Shown: piece after piece, positions 9,377-17,173 of the stretch | How positions within the stretch are numbered: the first letter of the stretch is position 1 | Layout of the letters: each line of letters begins with the position of its first letter | Assembly (NCBI GenBank): GCA_946482465.1 | Contig: CAMLRL010000006.1 | Span: 1-39,592 of the forward strand | DNA: 39,592 bases | Source: an uncultured Lactobacillus sp. | GTDB lineage: Bacteria > Bacillota > Bacilli > Lactobacillales > Lactobacillaceae | Direction: 5' to 3' | Translations under genes and position numbers: made by a program | The notes under the pieces: generated by a model | Seen by the model: the letters and a program-made list of their open reading frames with translations, nothing else | The model's database searches: none | What the model was told of the DNA's origin: nothing

Positions 9377-9862
9377 CTACGCGTTATCTGCCAATGCGTG
9401 GGCTGCTAAGCCGATTGACAAAACTGCATCTTTAGACAATACTTCTTGTAACACTTTAGGTGCAATTACTTGAACAGCACCGATTACCTTTAAGCTGTAA
9501 GTAACCACGTGTAAATCAACTGACTCATTATAAAAATCGTCTTCATAGGGATTTTCATGATTATAAGTCAGATTAATTTTATTCTGATCAGCATAACCGT
9601 CAACATGGTTAGTTAAGATGCGGTCATGTAAATCAGTTAATTGCTCTGACAAGTTAATCAAAGTAAGCTTGTGGTCACTTTCAGTTTCATAGTATTGCTC
9701 TTGAGTCATGCCAAAATAGTCTTTAACTGGCTTGTGCAATACATGCAAATTATCAATCACACGATAAACGGCCTCAGCATCAAAGTCTGTTTCTTTATTT
9801 AAAATACTTTCTTGATTATCGGCCAAATTATCGGCCAGAGTCATTGTATCTAACTTTTCCAT
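9377..9862 (-). CDS. Unknown 161-residue acidic protein
   Basis: I do not recognise this protein. It is acidic and rich in Asp, Asn and His, with no signal peptide. The C-terminal third (about residues 120-160) is a mildly hydrophobic Val/Leu/Ala-rich stretch, possibly amphipathic rather than membrane-spanning. No catalytic motif is visible. It is likely a real gene, because an excellent AGGAGGATATC ribosome site precedes the ATG and an intrinsic terminator follows the stop. It points the same way as the phosphoesterase gene downstream and is divergent from tag. Confidence 0.7.
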   Translation of the reverse strand: MEKLDTMTLADNLADNQESILNKETDFDAEAVYRVIDNLHVLHKPVKDYFGMTQEQYYETESDHKLTLINLSEQLTDLHDRILTNHVDGYADQNKINLTYNHENPYEDDFYNESVDLHVVTYSLKVIGAVQVIAPKVLQEVLSKDAVLSIGLAAHALADNA

Positions 9863-10070
9863 GATATCCTCCTAAAGTTCATTTTATATTATACCAAAAA
9901 AACTATTATTGCACTTTTTGTGAGCAAAAATTTTACCTTTCGTTAATGGGTTTTTTAAACCAGATTTTACTCACGCTAAATAAGAGCCAATAATATTTAT
10001 TTTAAAAAGAAAAACAACTTTTTACGTATCTAATATTGATAGCAAAAAATATTATTAAAGGAGACTAACG

Positions 10071-10637
10071 ATGTCTGAACTTATCCGCTGCCCTTGGGGC
10101 ACAAAAGACGACTCATTAATGCAGCAGTACCACGACCATGAATGGGGCAAGCTCAATCTTGATGAACAATATCTATTTGAAATGTTAACTTTAGAGCTTT
10201 TTCAATCAGGTCTAAATTGGTCAATGATTCTGCACAAACGGGAAAACTTCCAAAGGGCTTTTAAAAACTTTGTACCAGCAGAAGTGGCAAAAATGACTGA
10301 TGATGACATTGCACTTTTAATGCAGGACAGCTCAATTGTCCGTAACAAGATGAAAATCACGGCTACGCTCAAAAATGCAAAGGCGATTCTAGCAGTTGAT
10401 GCCAAAGAAGGCAGTTTTGCTCATTACTTGCAGCAATTTGTCAAAACGCCAATTGTTCACCATGCGCAATCTGCCGAAGAAGTACCAAGCACCAGTAAAA
10501 TTACCGTGCAAATGGCCAAACAAATGAAGAAGGACGGCTTTTCTTTTGTTGGTCCAATTACACTGTACTCATTTTTACAGTCAATTGGCTTAATTAACGA
10601 TCACCTTGAAACTTGTTCATTTAAATATCAAGGTTAA
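10071..10637 (+). CDS. tag: DNA-3-methyladenine glycosylase I
   Basis: A 188-residue base-excision repair enzyme that removes 3-methyladenine from alkylated DNA. The family signature RCPW starts the protein, followed by YHDHEWG (20-26), FEMLTLELFQSGLNW (36-50) and KREnFqrAF. The zinc-snap ligands known from the E. coli enzyme are all present: Cys7, His21, His178 and Cys182 (spaced H-x3-C). The Glu of the FE pair (Glu37) fits the catalytic or binding Glu38 of E. coli Tag. AAAGGAG lies upstream of the ATG. It is a single-gene unit closed by a hairpin at 10641-10677. Confidence 0.96.
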   Translation: MSELIRCPWGTKDDSLMQQYHDHEWGKLNLDEQYLFEMLTLELFQSGLNWSMILHKRENFQRAFKNFVPAEVAKMTDDDIALLMQDSSIVRNKMKITATLKNAKAILAVDAKEGSFAHYLQQFVKTPIVHHAQSAEEVPSTSKITVQMAKQMKKDGFSFVGPITLYSFLQSIGLINDHLETCSFKYQG

Positions 10638-10640
10638 ACA

Positions 10641-10677
10641 AAAAGCTGGACCACTTTTTGAGTAGTCCAACTTTTTT
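10641..10677. terminator. Bidirectional terminator between tag and phnE2
   Basis: A hairpin (TGGACCACT pairing with AGTAGTCCA) is flanked by A-rich and T-rich runs on both sides. It can therefore end tag on the plus strand and the phn operon on the minus strand. Confidence 0.85.
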
Positions 10678-10699
10678 AATTGGTTAAATCGTTTTATTT

Positions 10700-11512
10700 T
10701 TAAACTAACTTCTTCCGAATCCAACCGGAAATCCAGTCAATGACAATTACCATGATGATAATACCAAGCAGGATAATTCCTACCCGATTCCATTGCCGGT
10801 ATTGTAAGGCAATAATTAGCGGATAGCCGATACCACCGGCACCAACCAGTCCAAGAACCGATGCCGAACGAATCGAAACATCAAATCGGTATAAAGTATT
10901 GGAAATCAAGGCTGGCAAGAGGTTCGGCAGAATCGAAAACATGACCACATTGGTTTTTGAACCACCAGCGGCAGTAACTGCTTCGTTAGGACCATCTTCC
11001 AAGTTTTCAATTGCTTCTGAAAATAGTTTAGCAAGCATCCCGACCGAGTGGAAACCTAAGGCCAAAACACCGGCTGCTGAACCCGGGCCAACAGCTTTAA
11101 TGAACATCAAGGCCAAAACAATTTCTGGAAATGACCGAATAATCGCCAAGACAATTTTACCAACCCGTGAGACATACCACTTTTTGTGCCTTGTATGTGC
11201 TGCCCAGAAGGCAAACGGTAAAGAGATAATTGCCGAAATAAAAGTTCCTAAAAAGGCAATGCAGACGGTATCCCACAATTGTGAAACCAAATCTTCACCC
11301 GTGCCGTTATAGACATACGACCAATCGGGGTGGAAAATACCAGAGAAAATGGCACCTGCAATTTGACCTGCAGTTTGCTTAATTCCACCAAAATCAATGC
11401 CAGTGCATGACCAAACAATCAGTAAAATGGTTACGATCGCCAGTGCCCAATGCGCTATGCGCTTTTTCTGATCGACTGGCTTAGGAGGCAGTTTTTTCAT
11501 TGAAGTATCCAT
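10700..11512 (-). CDS. phnE: Phosphonate-type ABC transporter permease (second)
   Basis: A 270-residue inner-membrane permease of the PhnE family with about five to six helices. The cytoplasmic EAA loop, which docks on the ATPase, reads EAVTAAGGSKTNVVMFSILP. Its ATG overlaps the stop of the upstream permease gene by one base (TAATG), so the two are translationally coupled. Together the two PhnE-type proteins would form the membrane channel. Last gene of the phn operon, followed by the bidirectional terminator. The ligand (phosphonate, phosphite or phosphate) is not shown by the sequence. Confidence 0.93.
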   Translation of the reverse strand: MDTSMKKLPPKPVDQKKRIAHWALAIVTILLIVWSCTGIDFGGIKQTAGQIAGAIFSGIFHPDWSYVYNGTGEDLVSQLWDTVCIAFLGTFISAIISLPFAFWAAHTRHKKWYVSRVGKIVLAIIRSFPEIVLALMFIKAVGPGSAAGVLALGFHSVGMLAKLFSEAIENLEDGPNEAVTAAGGSKTNVVMFSILPNLLPALISNTLYRFDVSIRSASVLGLVGAGGIGYPLIIALQYRQWNRVGIILLGIIIMVIVIDWISGWIRKKLV

Positions 11513-12315
11513 TATTTCATCAACGCCTCCCTTGATTTAGAAGAAACATAGTCGATAAGAACTACGACTAAAATAATTGCAATGATAATTGTACCGGTCT
11601 TAGGGTAATCGAAGACCTGCAATGTTTCTTGCAAGTAAAGTCCAATACCACCGGCACCGATATAACCCAAGACAGTCGATGCACGAACGTTGATTTCAAA
11701 TGCGTATAAGCAGTACGAAATAAAGTAAGTCATAACCTGTGGCAAAACAGCAAACACAATGATTTGCAACTTATTAGCGCCAACCGCAGTTAAGGCCTCA
11801 ATTGGACCAGGATCAATTGTTTCAATTGCTTCATAGAACAATTTAACAACAATCCCAAACGTACAAATTGCTAAAGCTAAGATACCTGCAACAGGCCCAA
11901 TACCAACGATTGCTACAAATATTGCACCTAAAAGTAAGTCAGGAACCGTTCTAATAATATTCATAATAACTCTTAAGATGCCGGTCACTGCCTTATTTTT
12001 AACAATATTGCGAGCAATCAATAACGAGTAAACAAAGGCAAGAATTGACCCGATTACTGTACCCAAGATTGCCATTTTGATGGTCTCAAGGATTAACGGA
12101 ATAACCGCACCTAAGTATGACCAATTTGGATGCAACATTTGCAAAAAGATATCCGCAAATTGACTAAAGTTAGCAAAAAGTGCGCCTAAGCTGGTTTTGG
12201 TTACTTTAGTTGAAACAACTAAACCAACAACAAAGAGAATAATCCAGAATAAGTTCAAAATTTTGAACTTTTTCTTTGGCAGTATCATTAGAGTTTCTTC
12301 TTCAGTACTACTCAT
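11512..12315 (-). CDS. phnE: Phosphonate-type ABC transporter permease (first)
   Basis: About 267 residues. It is a PhnE-family permease with an N-terminal cytoplasmic tail, several transmembrane helices and the EAA loop [21 protein letters not shown] longer open frame reaches 12366, but I chose the ATG at 12315 (MSSTEEE). It overlaps the end of phnC by 8 bases, giving ordinary translational coupling, and has a GGTGG site upstream, while the longer version would overlap phnC by 59 bases. The ATG at 12288 (MILPKKK) is another candidate. It pairs with the second permease, whose start overlaps its stop. Confidence 0.9.
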   Translation of the reverse strand: MSSTEEETLMILPKKKFKILNLFWIILFVVGLVVSTKVTKTSLGALFANFSQFADIFLQMLHPNWSYLGAVIPLILETIKMAILGTVIGSILAFVYSLLIARNIVKNKAVTGILRVIMNIIRTVPDLLLGAIFVAIVGIGPVAGILALAICTFGIVVKLFYEAIETIDPGPIEALTAVGANKLQIIVFAVLPQVMTYFISYCLYAFEINVRASTVLGYIGAGGIGLYLQETLQVFDYPKTGTIIIAIILVVVLIDYVSSKSREALMK

Positions 12316-13081
12316 CTTGGTCACCACCGGAATAGATTTGATCAAATGTTTCTTTAGGTGTTTCACTCATTTTGCCATCGTAAATGATTTCACCAGCACG
12401 GACACCGATAACTCTTTTACCAAATTCTTGTGCTAATTCAACACTGTGTAAATTGATTACCACGGTCATGCCATGCTTTTCATTAAGCATCTTTAAGTCT
12501 TGCATCACACGACGCGAAGTCTGTGGGTCAAGTGAAGCAGTTGGCTCATCAGCCAGAATAATATCAGGATCTTGCGTTAACACCCGTGCGATTGCTACAC
12601 GTTGTTGCTGTCCACCGGACAACTCATCAGCGCGTGTGTAAACCTTGTCTGCAAGGTCAACTTGTTGCAATGCATCATAAGCGCGTTGCTTGTCTTCTTT
12701 AGTAAAGAGGTTGAGGGTACTCTTCCAGGTTGGGTAATAACCAACGCGACCCGTCAAAACATTGCGCAAAACACTTGAACGTTTAACCAAGTTGAAGCTT
12801 TGAAAAATCATACCGATATTTCTACGCAACATCCGTAGTTCTTTTCCCTTAGCCTTGGTAATTGACTCGCCATTAATTAGAATATCGCCTTCAGTAATAT
12901 CAATTAACCGATTTATTGAGCGCAAAAGTGTTGATTTGCCAGCACCAGACAAGCCGACAATAACGACAAATTCACCCTTATTGATCGTTAAATTGATGTC
13001 CTTTAAACCAACAACATCTTTGCCATAGACCTTTTTAACGTTTTTTAATTCAATTACTGGCTTAACTGCAGAATCTGCCAT
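12308..13081 (-). CDS. phnC: Phosphonate-type ABC transporter ATPase
   Basis: A 257-residue ABC ATPase with every standard motif: Walker [10 protein letters not shown] (43-51), Q-loop near Gln94, signature LSGGQ (154-158), Walker B IILADEP (174-180) and the switch histidine in NLHSVEL. It powers uptake for the PhnD/PhnE components encoded on both sides. The start has an AAAGGAAG site and lies 19 bases after the stop of phnD1. Its end overlaps the first permease gene. Confidence 0.95.
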   Translation of the reverse strand: MADSAVKPVIELKNVKKVYGKDVVGLKDINLTINKGEFVVIVGLSGAGKSTLLRSINRLIDITEGDILINGESITKAKGKELRMLRRNIGMIFQSFNLVKRSSVLRNVLTGRVGYYPTWKSTLNLFTKEDKQRAYDALQQVDLADKVYTRADELSGGQQQRVAIARVLTQDPDIILADEPTASLDPQTSRRVMQDLKMLNEKHGMTVVINLHSVELAQEFGKRVIGVRAGEIIYDGKMSETPKETFDQIYSGGDQDE

Positions 13082-13100
13082 TATAAACTTCCTTTATCTC

Positions 13101-14033
13101 TTATTTTTTAGTTGATGCGACAATTTTGTCATACTTACGAACAGTATCGAAGTCGCTGTCCTTACTTGGAACGTATCCTTCATGAGTATAAATGCTTTCG
13201 ATAATCTTCTTACCCTTCTTAGATTTACCGATATCAATAAATGCATTTGCTAACTTCTTACGGAATGATTTAGACATGCTTGGAACAACAGAAATTGTGT
13301 CATTTGGAATTGGCTTAGTGAAGTAGATTGGCACAACTTGATCCATAATCTTAGGGTTGTCTTTCTTCACAATTGTACGTGCATCTTCAAAGACAAATGC
13401 TGCATCAGTGTCACCGTTTAAAACATTCAAAACTGATTGATCCTGTCCTGTAACAGTAACTAATTTGCAGCTCTTCTTAACATCAAGACCTTTTTCCTTC
13501 AATTCAGCGATTGGGTAAACGTAACCAGCTGAAGAAGTTGGACTTTGGATAGAGATTGATTTACCCTTTAAGTCCTTCCATGACTTAATTCCTGAACCCT
13601 TTTTAACTAAAATTTCAGCACGATAGAAATTAACTAAGTCCTTAGTTGGACGGCCGCCAGGTTGCTTAACGCCGTATCTTTGTGCTTGTAATAAGACATC
13701 AGCAGCACCTTGCTCGTGTGCTAGCACATAACCACTTGGTGGCAAGAAACCAACATCAACTTTCTTGGATTTCATCGCTTCGACAACTGTGTTGTAGTCA
13801 GTTGACATTGAAACGTGAACTGGTATGCCTAAGCGATCAGATAACATCTTTTCCAAAGGCTTTGCGCGTGACTCAAGTTCAGTAGCAGCTTGACTAGGAA
13901 CAAACTGAACGTTCAATGACTTTGGTGTGCCATTACTACTGTTATCGCTCTTGCTTTTACCAGAACATGCAGTAGCCATCAATGCAACTAACATAACGGC
14001 TGCACCAGCTAAAACTTTTTTAAATTTCTTCAT
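13101..14033 (-). CDS. phnD: PhnD-like substrate-binding lipoprotein 1
   Basis: A 310-residue extracellular binding protein. It has a basic N-terminus and hydrophobic stretch ending in a lipobox-like MATAC (lipidated Cys near residue 23), then a Ser/Asn linker and the binding domain. The STDY segment (LGIPVHVSMSTDYN) and the loop SPTSSAGYVYP match the PhnD oxyanion-binding regions. FVFEDA is the expected acidic site. It is very similar to PhnD-like protein 2 upstream, by eye around 70 percent identical. GGGAGGG precedes the ATG. The leader just upstream contains a terminator that its transcript must pass (14051-14102). Real ligand unknown: phosphonate, phosphite or phosphate. Confidence 0.93.
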   Translation of the reverse strand: MKKFKKVLAGAAVMLVALMATACSGKSKSDNSSNGTPKSLNVQFVPSQAATELESRAKPLEKMLSDRLGIPVHVSMSTDYNTVVEAMKSKKVDVGFLPPSGYVLAHEQGAADVLLQAQRYGVKQPGGRPTKDLVNFYRAEILVKKGSGIKSWKDLKGKSISIQSPTSSAGYVYPIAELKEKGLDVKKSCKLVTVTGQDQSVLNVLNGDTDAAFVFEDARTIVKKDNPKIMDQVVPIYFTKPIPNDTISVVPSMSKSFRKKLANAFIDIGKSKKGKKIIESIYTHEGYVPSKDSDFDTVRKYDKIVASTKK

Positions 14034-14050
14034 CGTGCCCTCCCAGACAT

Positions 14051-14102
14051 AAAAAAAGACCTAATCTAATTAACACGTAACGTGAATTATACTAAGTCTT
14101 TT
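14051..14102 (-). terminator. Terminator/attenuator in the phnD1 leader
   Basis: The minus strand forms a long hairpin of about 22 imperfect pairs (starting AAAAGAC and closing at CACG/CGTG) followed by seven T. It ends only 17 bases before the phnD1 start, inside its leader. The upper part of the 5' arm is also the 3' end of a short ORF (14070-14213). This position suggests conditional rather than constitutive termination. Confidence 0.75.
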
Positions 14103-14213
14103 GGTAATAACATTATTAATTAAGAAACGAACATTACCCTCTTTTTTAAGGGAACGAAAAGAGCTGCCAACAATGTCTTTGATGAATGCTGTACGCAATC
14201 CATACTTTTGCAT
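14070..14213 (-). CDS. Short ORF (47 codons) in the phnD1 leader, possible leader peptide
   Basis: ATG at 14213 is preceded by AAAGGGGAG with seven bases of spacing, a stronger ribosome site than many genes here. The frame gives a basic 47-residue peptide (starting MQKYGLRTAF, ending IIHVTC) and stops with TAA inside the terminator hairpin of 14051-14102. An extended -10 element (14257-14265) lies about 45 bases upstream. I do not recognise the peptide. A ribosome on this frame would cover the 5' arm of the terminator, so it may act as an attenuator leader. It could also be an independent small protein. Confidence 0.5.
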   Translation of the reverse strand: MQKYGLRTAFIKDIVGSSFRSLKKEGNVRFLINNVITKRLSIIHVTC

Positions 14214-14256
14214 GCCTCTAACTCCCCTTTCGACAGTCCGTAAATTATTCTTACAA

Positions 14257-14265
14257 ATAATAGCA
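14257..14265 (-). promoter_or_regulatory. Candidate extended -10 promoter for the phnD1 leader
   Basis: TGCTATTAT on the minus strand fits an extended -10 (TGnTATAAT with one change). No good -35 is seen (TTTTCT at the expected distance). The same TGNTATTATTT pattern occurs before the second short ORF at 15588-15596. The 325-base gap between phnD2 and phnD1 holds only this element, the short ORF and the terminator. Confidence 0.4.
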
Positions 14266-14358
14266 GAAATGTTTCCTTTAGAAAAGTAATTTAATCAGAA
14301 AACTTCGTCTGAGACCAAATTTAAGGTAAATGCGTTCCAAATAATAACTTAGTCTGGT

Positions 14359-15294
14359 TTATTTTTTAGTTGAGGCAATGATCTTGTTATATTCACGAAT
14401 GATATCGTAATCACTGTCTTTAGCGTAGGTATATCCTTCTTGATTATAGACACTTTCGATAATTTTCTTACCCTCTTTAGAATGAGCAATCGAAATGAAT
14501 GCCTTAGCTAACTTCTTTTGGAAAGCTTTTGGCAAACTTGGAATAACCGAAATTGTGTCGTTTGGAATTCTTTGTGAGAAGTAGATTGGAACAACTTGGT
14601 CCATAATCTTAGGTTCGTCGGCCTTAACGTTGTTACGGGCATCTTCGAAGACGAAGGCTGCATCAGTGTCACCGTTAAGTACGTTTAGCACACCTTGGTC
14701 TGCACCCTTAACTGAAACAATCTTGCAGCTCTTAGTTACATCAAGGCCCTTTTTCTTCAATTCTGCTACTGGGAAAACATAACCGGAATCAGAAGTAACA
14801 TCTTGAACAGAAATTGACTTACCCTTTAAGTCCTTCCAGCTCTTAATTGATGAACCTTTTTTGACTAAAATTTCACTTCTGTATGAGCTAACCAGTTTCT
14901 TAGTTGCTACACCGCCCGGCTGTTTAATGCCATAGCGAACTGATTGCAAAAGCAAGTCAGCCGCACCTTGTTTATGAGCCAAGATATATGCATCAGATGG
15001 TAAGAAACCAACTTCAACTTTCTTTGACTTCATTGCTTCTACTAAACCGTTATAGTCGGTTGACATTGAAACATGAACTGGAATGCCTAGACGTTTTGAT
15101 AATAATTTTTCCATTGGCTTTGCACGAGCTTCGAGCTTGTTGGCACCAACACTAGGAACAAATTGGACATTCAGTGACTTTGGCGTACCATCACTTTTTG
15201 AAGTTGATTTACCACTTGAGCAGGCAGTTAAGCCGGCGGTTAAAAACAATAAGAAAAATGCTAACAGAAATTTCTTAACTTTTGACAATTTCAT
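14359..15294 (-). CDS. phnD: PhnD-like substrate-binding lipoprotein 2
   Basis: A 311-residue paralogue of PhnD1 with a clearer lipobox, LTAC (Cys at about residue 25). The STDY segment and the FVFEDA acidic segment are kept. The binding loop that reads SPTSSAGYVYP in PhnD1 reads DVTSDSGYVFP here, so ligand preference may differ. GGAG lies upstream of the ATG. It is upstream of phnD1-phnC-phnE-phnE in the same direction, and no clear intrinsic terminator lies right after its stop, so some transcripts may run on. It has no ATPase or permease of its own and presumably shares PhnCEE. Confidence 0.92.
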   Translation of the reverse strand: MKLSKVKKFLLAFFLLFLTAGLTACSSGKSTSKSDGTPKSLNVQFVPSVGANKLEARAKPMEKLLSKRLGIPVHVSMSTDYNGLVEAMKSKKVEVGFLPSDAYILAHKQGAADLLLQSVRYGIKQPGGVATKKLVSSYRSEILVKKGSSIKSWKDLKGKSISVQDVTSDSGYVFPVAELKKKGLDVTKSCKIVSVKGADQGVLNVLNGDTDAAFVFEDARNNVKADEPKIMDQVVPIYFSQRIPNDTISVIPSLPKAFQKKLAKAFISIAHSKEGKKIIESVYNQEGYTYAKDSDYDIIREYNKIIASTKK

Positions 15295-15333
15295 TTTTTA
15301 CTCCTTAAAACTAACGATATTTCGACAATCTGT

Positions 15334-15343
15334 TTGTTAACAA
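15334..15343. promoter_or_regulatory. Perfect 10-bp palindrome before phnD2
   Basis: TTGTTAACAA is a perfect palindrome 40 bases upstream of the phnD2 start. It could be an operator or chance in AT-rich DNA. No matching copy was seen before phnD1. Confidence 0.25.
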
Positions 15344-15406
15344 TTTTTTAGATGATTACTGCTTATTATTACTTCATCTTCTTTCACAAGTGGTAAAAAT
15401 CCCAAC

Positions 15407-15443
15407 AAAAAAGAGCACGATGTTTCCGACTACACCAAGCTCT
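15407..15443 (-). terminator. Terminator/attenuator in the phnD2 leader
   Basis: The minus strand gives a 12-bp stem with one mismatch (AGAGCTTGGTGT against ACATCGTGCTCT), an 8-base loop and six T. It lies 113 bases before phnD2. The 5' arm is the last part of the short ORF 15430-15540. Confidence 0.8.
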
Positions 15444-15540
15444 GTTTGATATTGTTATTAGCAAAATGAACAAATAAGTCTGCCATTGAAAAAAGTTGTA
15501 GTTGCCCCAAAAACTTATTTGTTACATTCTTTGTTCTCAT
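15430..15540 (-). CDS. Short ORF (36 codons) in the phnD2 leader, possible leader peptide
   Basis: ATG at 15540 follows GAAAGGTG with a spacing of about eight bases. The 36-residue frame (starting MRTKNVTNKFLGQ, ending NIKQSLV) stops with TAG at the tip of the terminator hairpin 15407-15443, so it reads through the whole 5' arm, as the short ORF before phnD1 does. Within it lies an 11-bp inverted repeat (15469-15479 with 15513-15523) that could form a competing structure. I do not recognise the peptide, and it shows no obvious similarity to the 47-residue one. Confidence 0.5.
   Translation of the reverse strand: MRTKNVTNKFLGQLQLFSMADLFVHFANNNIKQSLV
15469..15523. repeat. 11-bp inverted repeat inside the phnD2 leader
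   Basis: AACAAATAAGT (15469-15479) and ACTTATTTGTT (15513-15523) are perfect complements separated by 33 bases. They lie inside the short ORF, upstream of the terminator. In the RNA this would be a separate stem that ribosomes must open. Confidence 0.6.
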
Positions 15541-15587
15541 TTTTCGGCACCTTTCTCAAAAAGCAGCATTACGTTCGTTGCAATAAA

Positions 15588-15596
15588 ATAATATCA
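15588..15596 (-). promoter_or_regulatory. Candidate extended -10 promoter for the phnD2 leader
   Basis: TGATATTAT on the minus strand is a good extended -10, about 48 bases before the short ORF. The -35 region (TGTAAA at 17 bases) is weak. The 450-base gap between phnD2 and the stress-protein gene holds this promoter, the short ORF, the terminator, the palindrome at 15334 and the stress-protein terminator. Confidence 0.45.
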
Positions 15597-15697
15597 TAAA
15601 TATTCGCGATTTTACACAAAATTAGCGATAATATTTAAATTGTCGTTTTAAAAATATAGCAATCACGAACAAAGGTGCAACAACTTTTTTACGATAC

Positions 15698-15726
15698 AAA
15701 AAGGCATATACCTTGGTGTATGCCTT
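15698..15726 (-). terminator. Terminator of the universal stress protein gene
   Basis: Hairpin AAGGCATACACC/GGTATATGCCTT (one mismatch) followed by TTTTT on the minus strand, just after the stop at 15745. It separates this gene from the phn leader. Confidence 0.85.
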
Positions 15727-15744
15727 AAATTTTTAAATTCAAGA

Positions 15745-16212
15745 TTATTTAAGTGGCTTATTATCAACGTCCGTACGTACAATAAGTACATCAGCCAATG
15801 CATGCTGGTTAACGTATTCTGTTACTGAACCCATTAACATTCTCTCAACCGCGTTAAGACCAGTAGCTCCCATAATAATCAAATTATTATGATGATCTTT
15901 AATAAAGTCATAGGAAATAATAGCTTTTGGACTGCCATAGCGGATATGGTAATCAAGATCATCAAAGCCTAGGTTGTCATGAGCCCAGGTCTTCAGACTC
16001 TTAAGATACTTTTCTGCATCTTGTGTCATCTGATAAACAGTATCGCCCGTAATTAGTGTATCCTGCATTTCCCCTAAAAATTGTCTAGTATCAATGACAT
16101 TTAGAACATCAACGTGGGCATTTTCAGTCATTGCAATTTTAACTGCTTTATCAAAGGATCTTTCAGCTGATTCTGAACCGTCAACTGGAACTAAAATTTT
16201 GTCTTGTTTCAT
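15745..16212 (-). CDS. Universal stress protein (UspA family)
   Basis: A 155-residue single-domain Usp. The N-terminal strand ILVPVDGSE and the C-terminal nucleotide-binding motif G-x2-G-x9-G-S (GATGLN...LMGSVTEYV) are intact, which places it in the ATP-binding class. It should be cytoplasmic and dimeric, and its precise role is unknown. It is transcribed alone and divergent from the phosphatase gene. The start has a GGTGAGG ribosome site. Confidence 0.92.
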   Translation of the reverse strand: MKQDKILVPVDGSESAERSFDKAVKIAMTENAHVDVLNVIDTRQFLGEMQDTLITGDTVYQMTQDAEKYLKSLKTWAHDNLGFDDLDYHIRYGSPKAIISYDFIKDHHNNLIIMGATGLNAVERMLMGSVTEYVNQHALADVLIVRTDVDNKPLK

Positions 16213-16353
16213 ACTTGTGTCCTCACCCTTTAGAAATTCTTTCTAAGCTTATTTTAACATAGTTTTGCAAGCAGTTACTTTTTTTATAATTGTTTGGACA
16301 TAGCTTTATTGTTAAAATGAATTTTATGTCAGAAAGTAAGGGTGGAGAATGCA

Positions 16354-17154
16354 ATGACGATAAAATTAGAAAATCAACTACTTAACATCAAAAATGGTCG
16401 TAACTTTCGTGAGCTAGGCGGCTATCAAACTAAAGACGGCAAAACGATTAAGAAGCATAAATTAATCAGAACTGCTAACTTAGCATCACTTGATGAAAAC
16501 GACCTTAAGTATCTACAAGATTACGGCGTAAAATACGTCGTTGACTTCAGAAGTAAAGATGAAGTTGAACGTGAACCTGATCGTGTCCCAGAAGGTGCTA
16601 CTTATGATTTTGACCCTGTTTTCAGTGAGGACTTGACTGAGTCATCAAAAGGAATTGACGAAGTCTTAAGTCAAGATAATCAAAACCCTAAAGATGGCTA
16701 TAATCATATGTTTATCGCCTACGATGACATGATTAAAAGTGAATCAGCACAACGTGCTTACCGAAAATTCTTCGATGTCTTGCTTGCAAATGATGAAGAA
16801 AACCGTAGCGTGATTTTTCACTGTACAGCCGGCAAAGATAGAACTGGTTTTGCGGCACTTTTGGCACTAACTGCCTTAGGCGTTCCGCTAGACACAATTA
16901 AGCAAGACTATCTTTTCACCAATGCCGCAACAACAGACTTTGTTAACAGTCTTCTTCAAAAAGCAAAAGATGAGGGCGCAAACGAAGCAGGCTTAAGCAA
17001 CCTAAAAGACTTACAAACTGTGCATCCCGAATATATTGATCATGTTATTGAAACATTACAACGAAATTATGGTGGCGTTGAAAACTATTTACATGATATG
17101 ATGAAAATAACTGATGAAGAGATCAGTAAGTTGCGTAAAATTTATCTGAATTAA
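16354..17154 (+). CDS. Tyrosine-type protein phosphatase (DSP/PTP family)
   Basis: About 266 residues with the Cys-phosphatase loop HCTAGKDRTG (catalytic Cys157, Arg163), matching the HCxxGKDRTG form of bacterial tyrosine/phosphoinositide phosphatases. Its N-terminus NFRELGGYQTKDGKTIK is the typical family opening. A GTG at 16342 would add four residues. I prefer the ATG at 16354 because the GGTGGAG ribosome site lies just before it and would overlap the GTG. No signal peptide is seen, so it should be cytoplasmic. The deoxyribosyltransferase gene follows after 19 bases, so they form an operon, though a functional link is not obvious. Confidence 0.92.
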   Translation: MTIKLENQLLNIKNGRNFRELGGYQTKDGKTIKKHKLIRTANLASLDENDLKYLQDYGVKYVVDFRSKDEVEREPDRVPEGATYDFDPVFSEDLTESSKGIDEVLSQDNQNPKDGYNHMFIAYDDMIKSESAQRAYRKFFDVLLANDEENRSVIFHCTAGKDRTGFAALLALTALGVPLDTIKQDYLFTNAATTDFVNSLLQKAKDEGANEAGLSNLKDLQTVHPEYIDHVIETLQRNYGGVENYLHDMMKITDEEISKLRKIYLN

Positions 17155-17173
17155 TATTAAAAAGGAGACACAA

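Noticed and set aside
10899..11312. 137-codon plus-strand frame opposite the second phnE
   Set aside because: Antisense shadow of a permease with clear family motifs. No ribosome site or promoter.
14034..15600. T-box or known amino-acid riboswitch in the phn leaders
   Set aside because: The conserved T-box sequence AGGGTGGNACCGCG and other remembered riboswitch cores are missing. The leader-ORF reading fits better.
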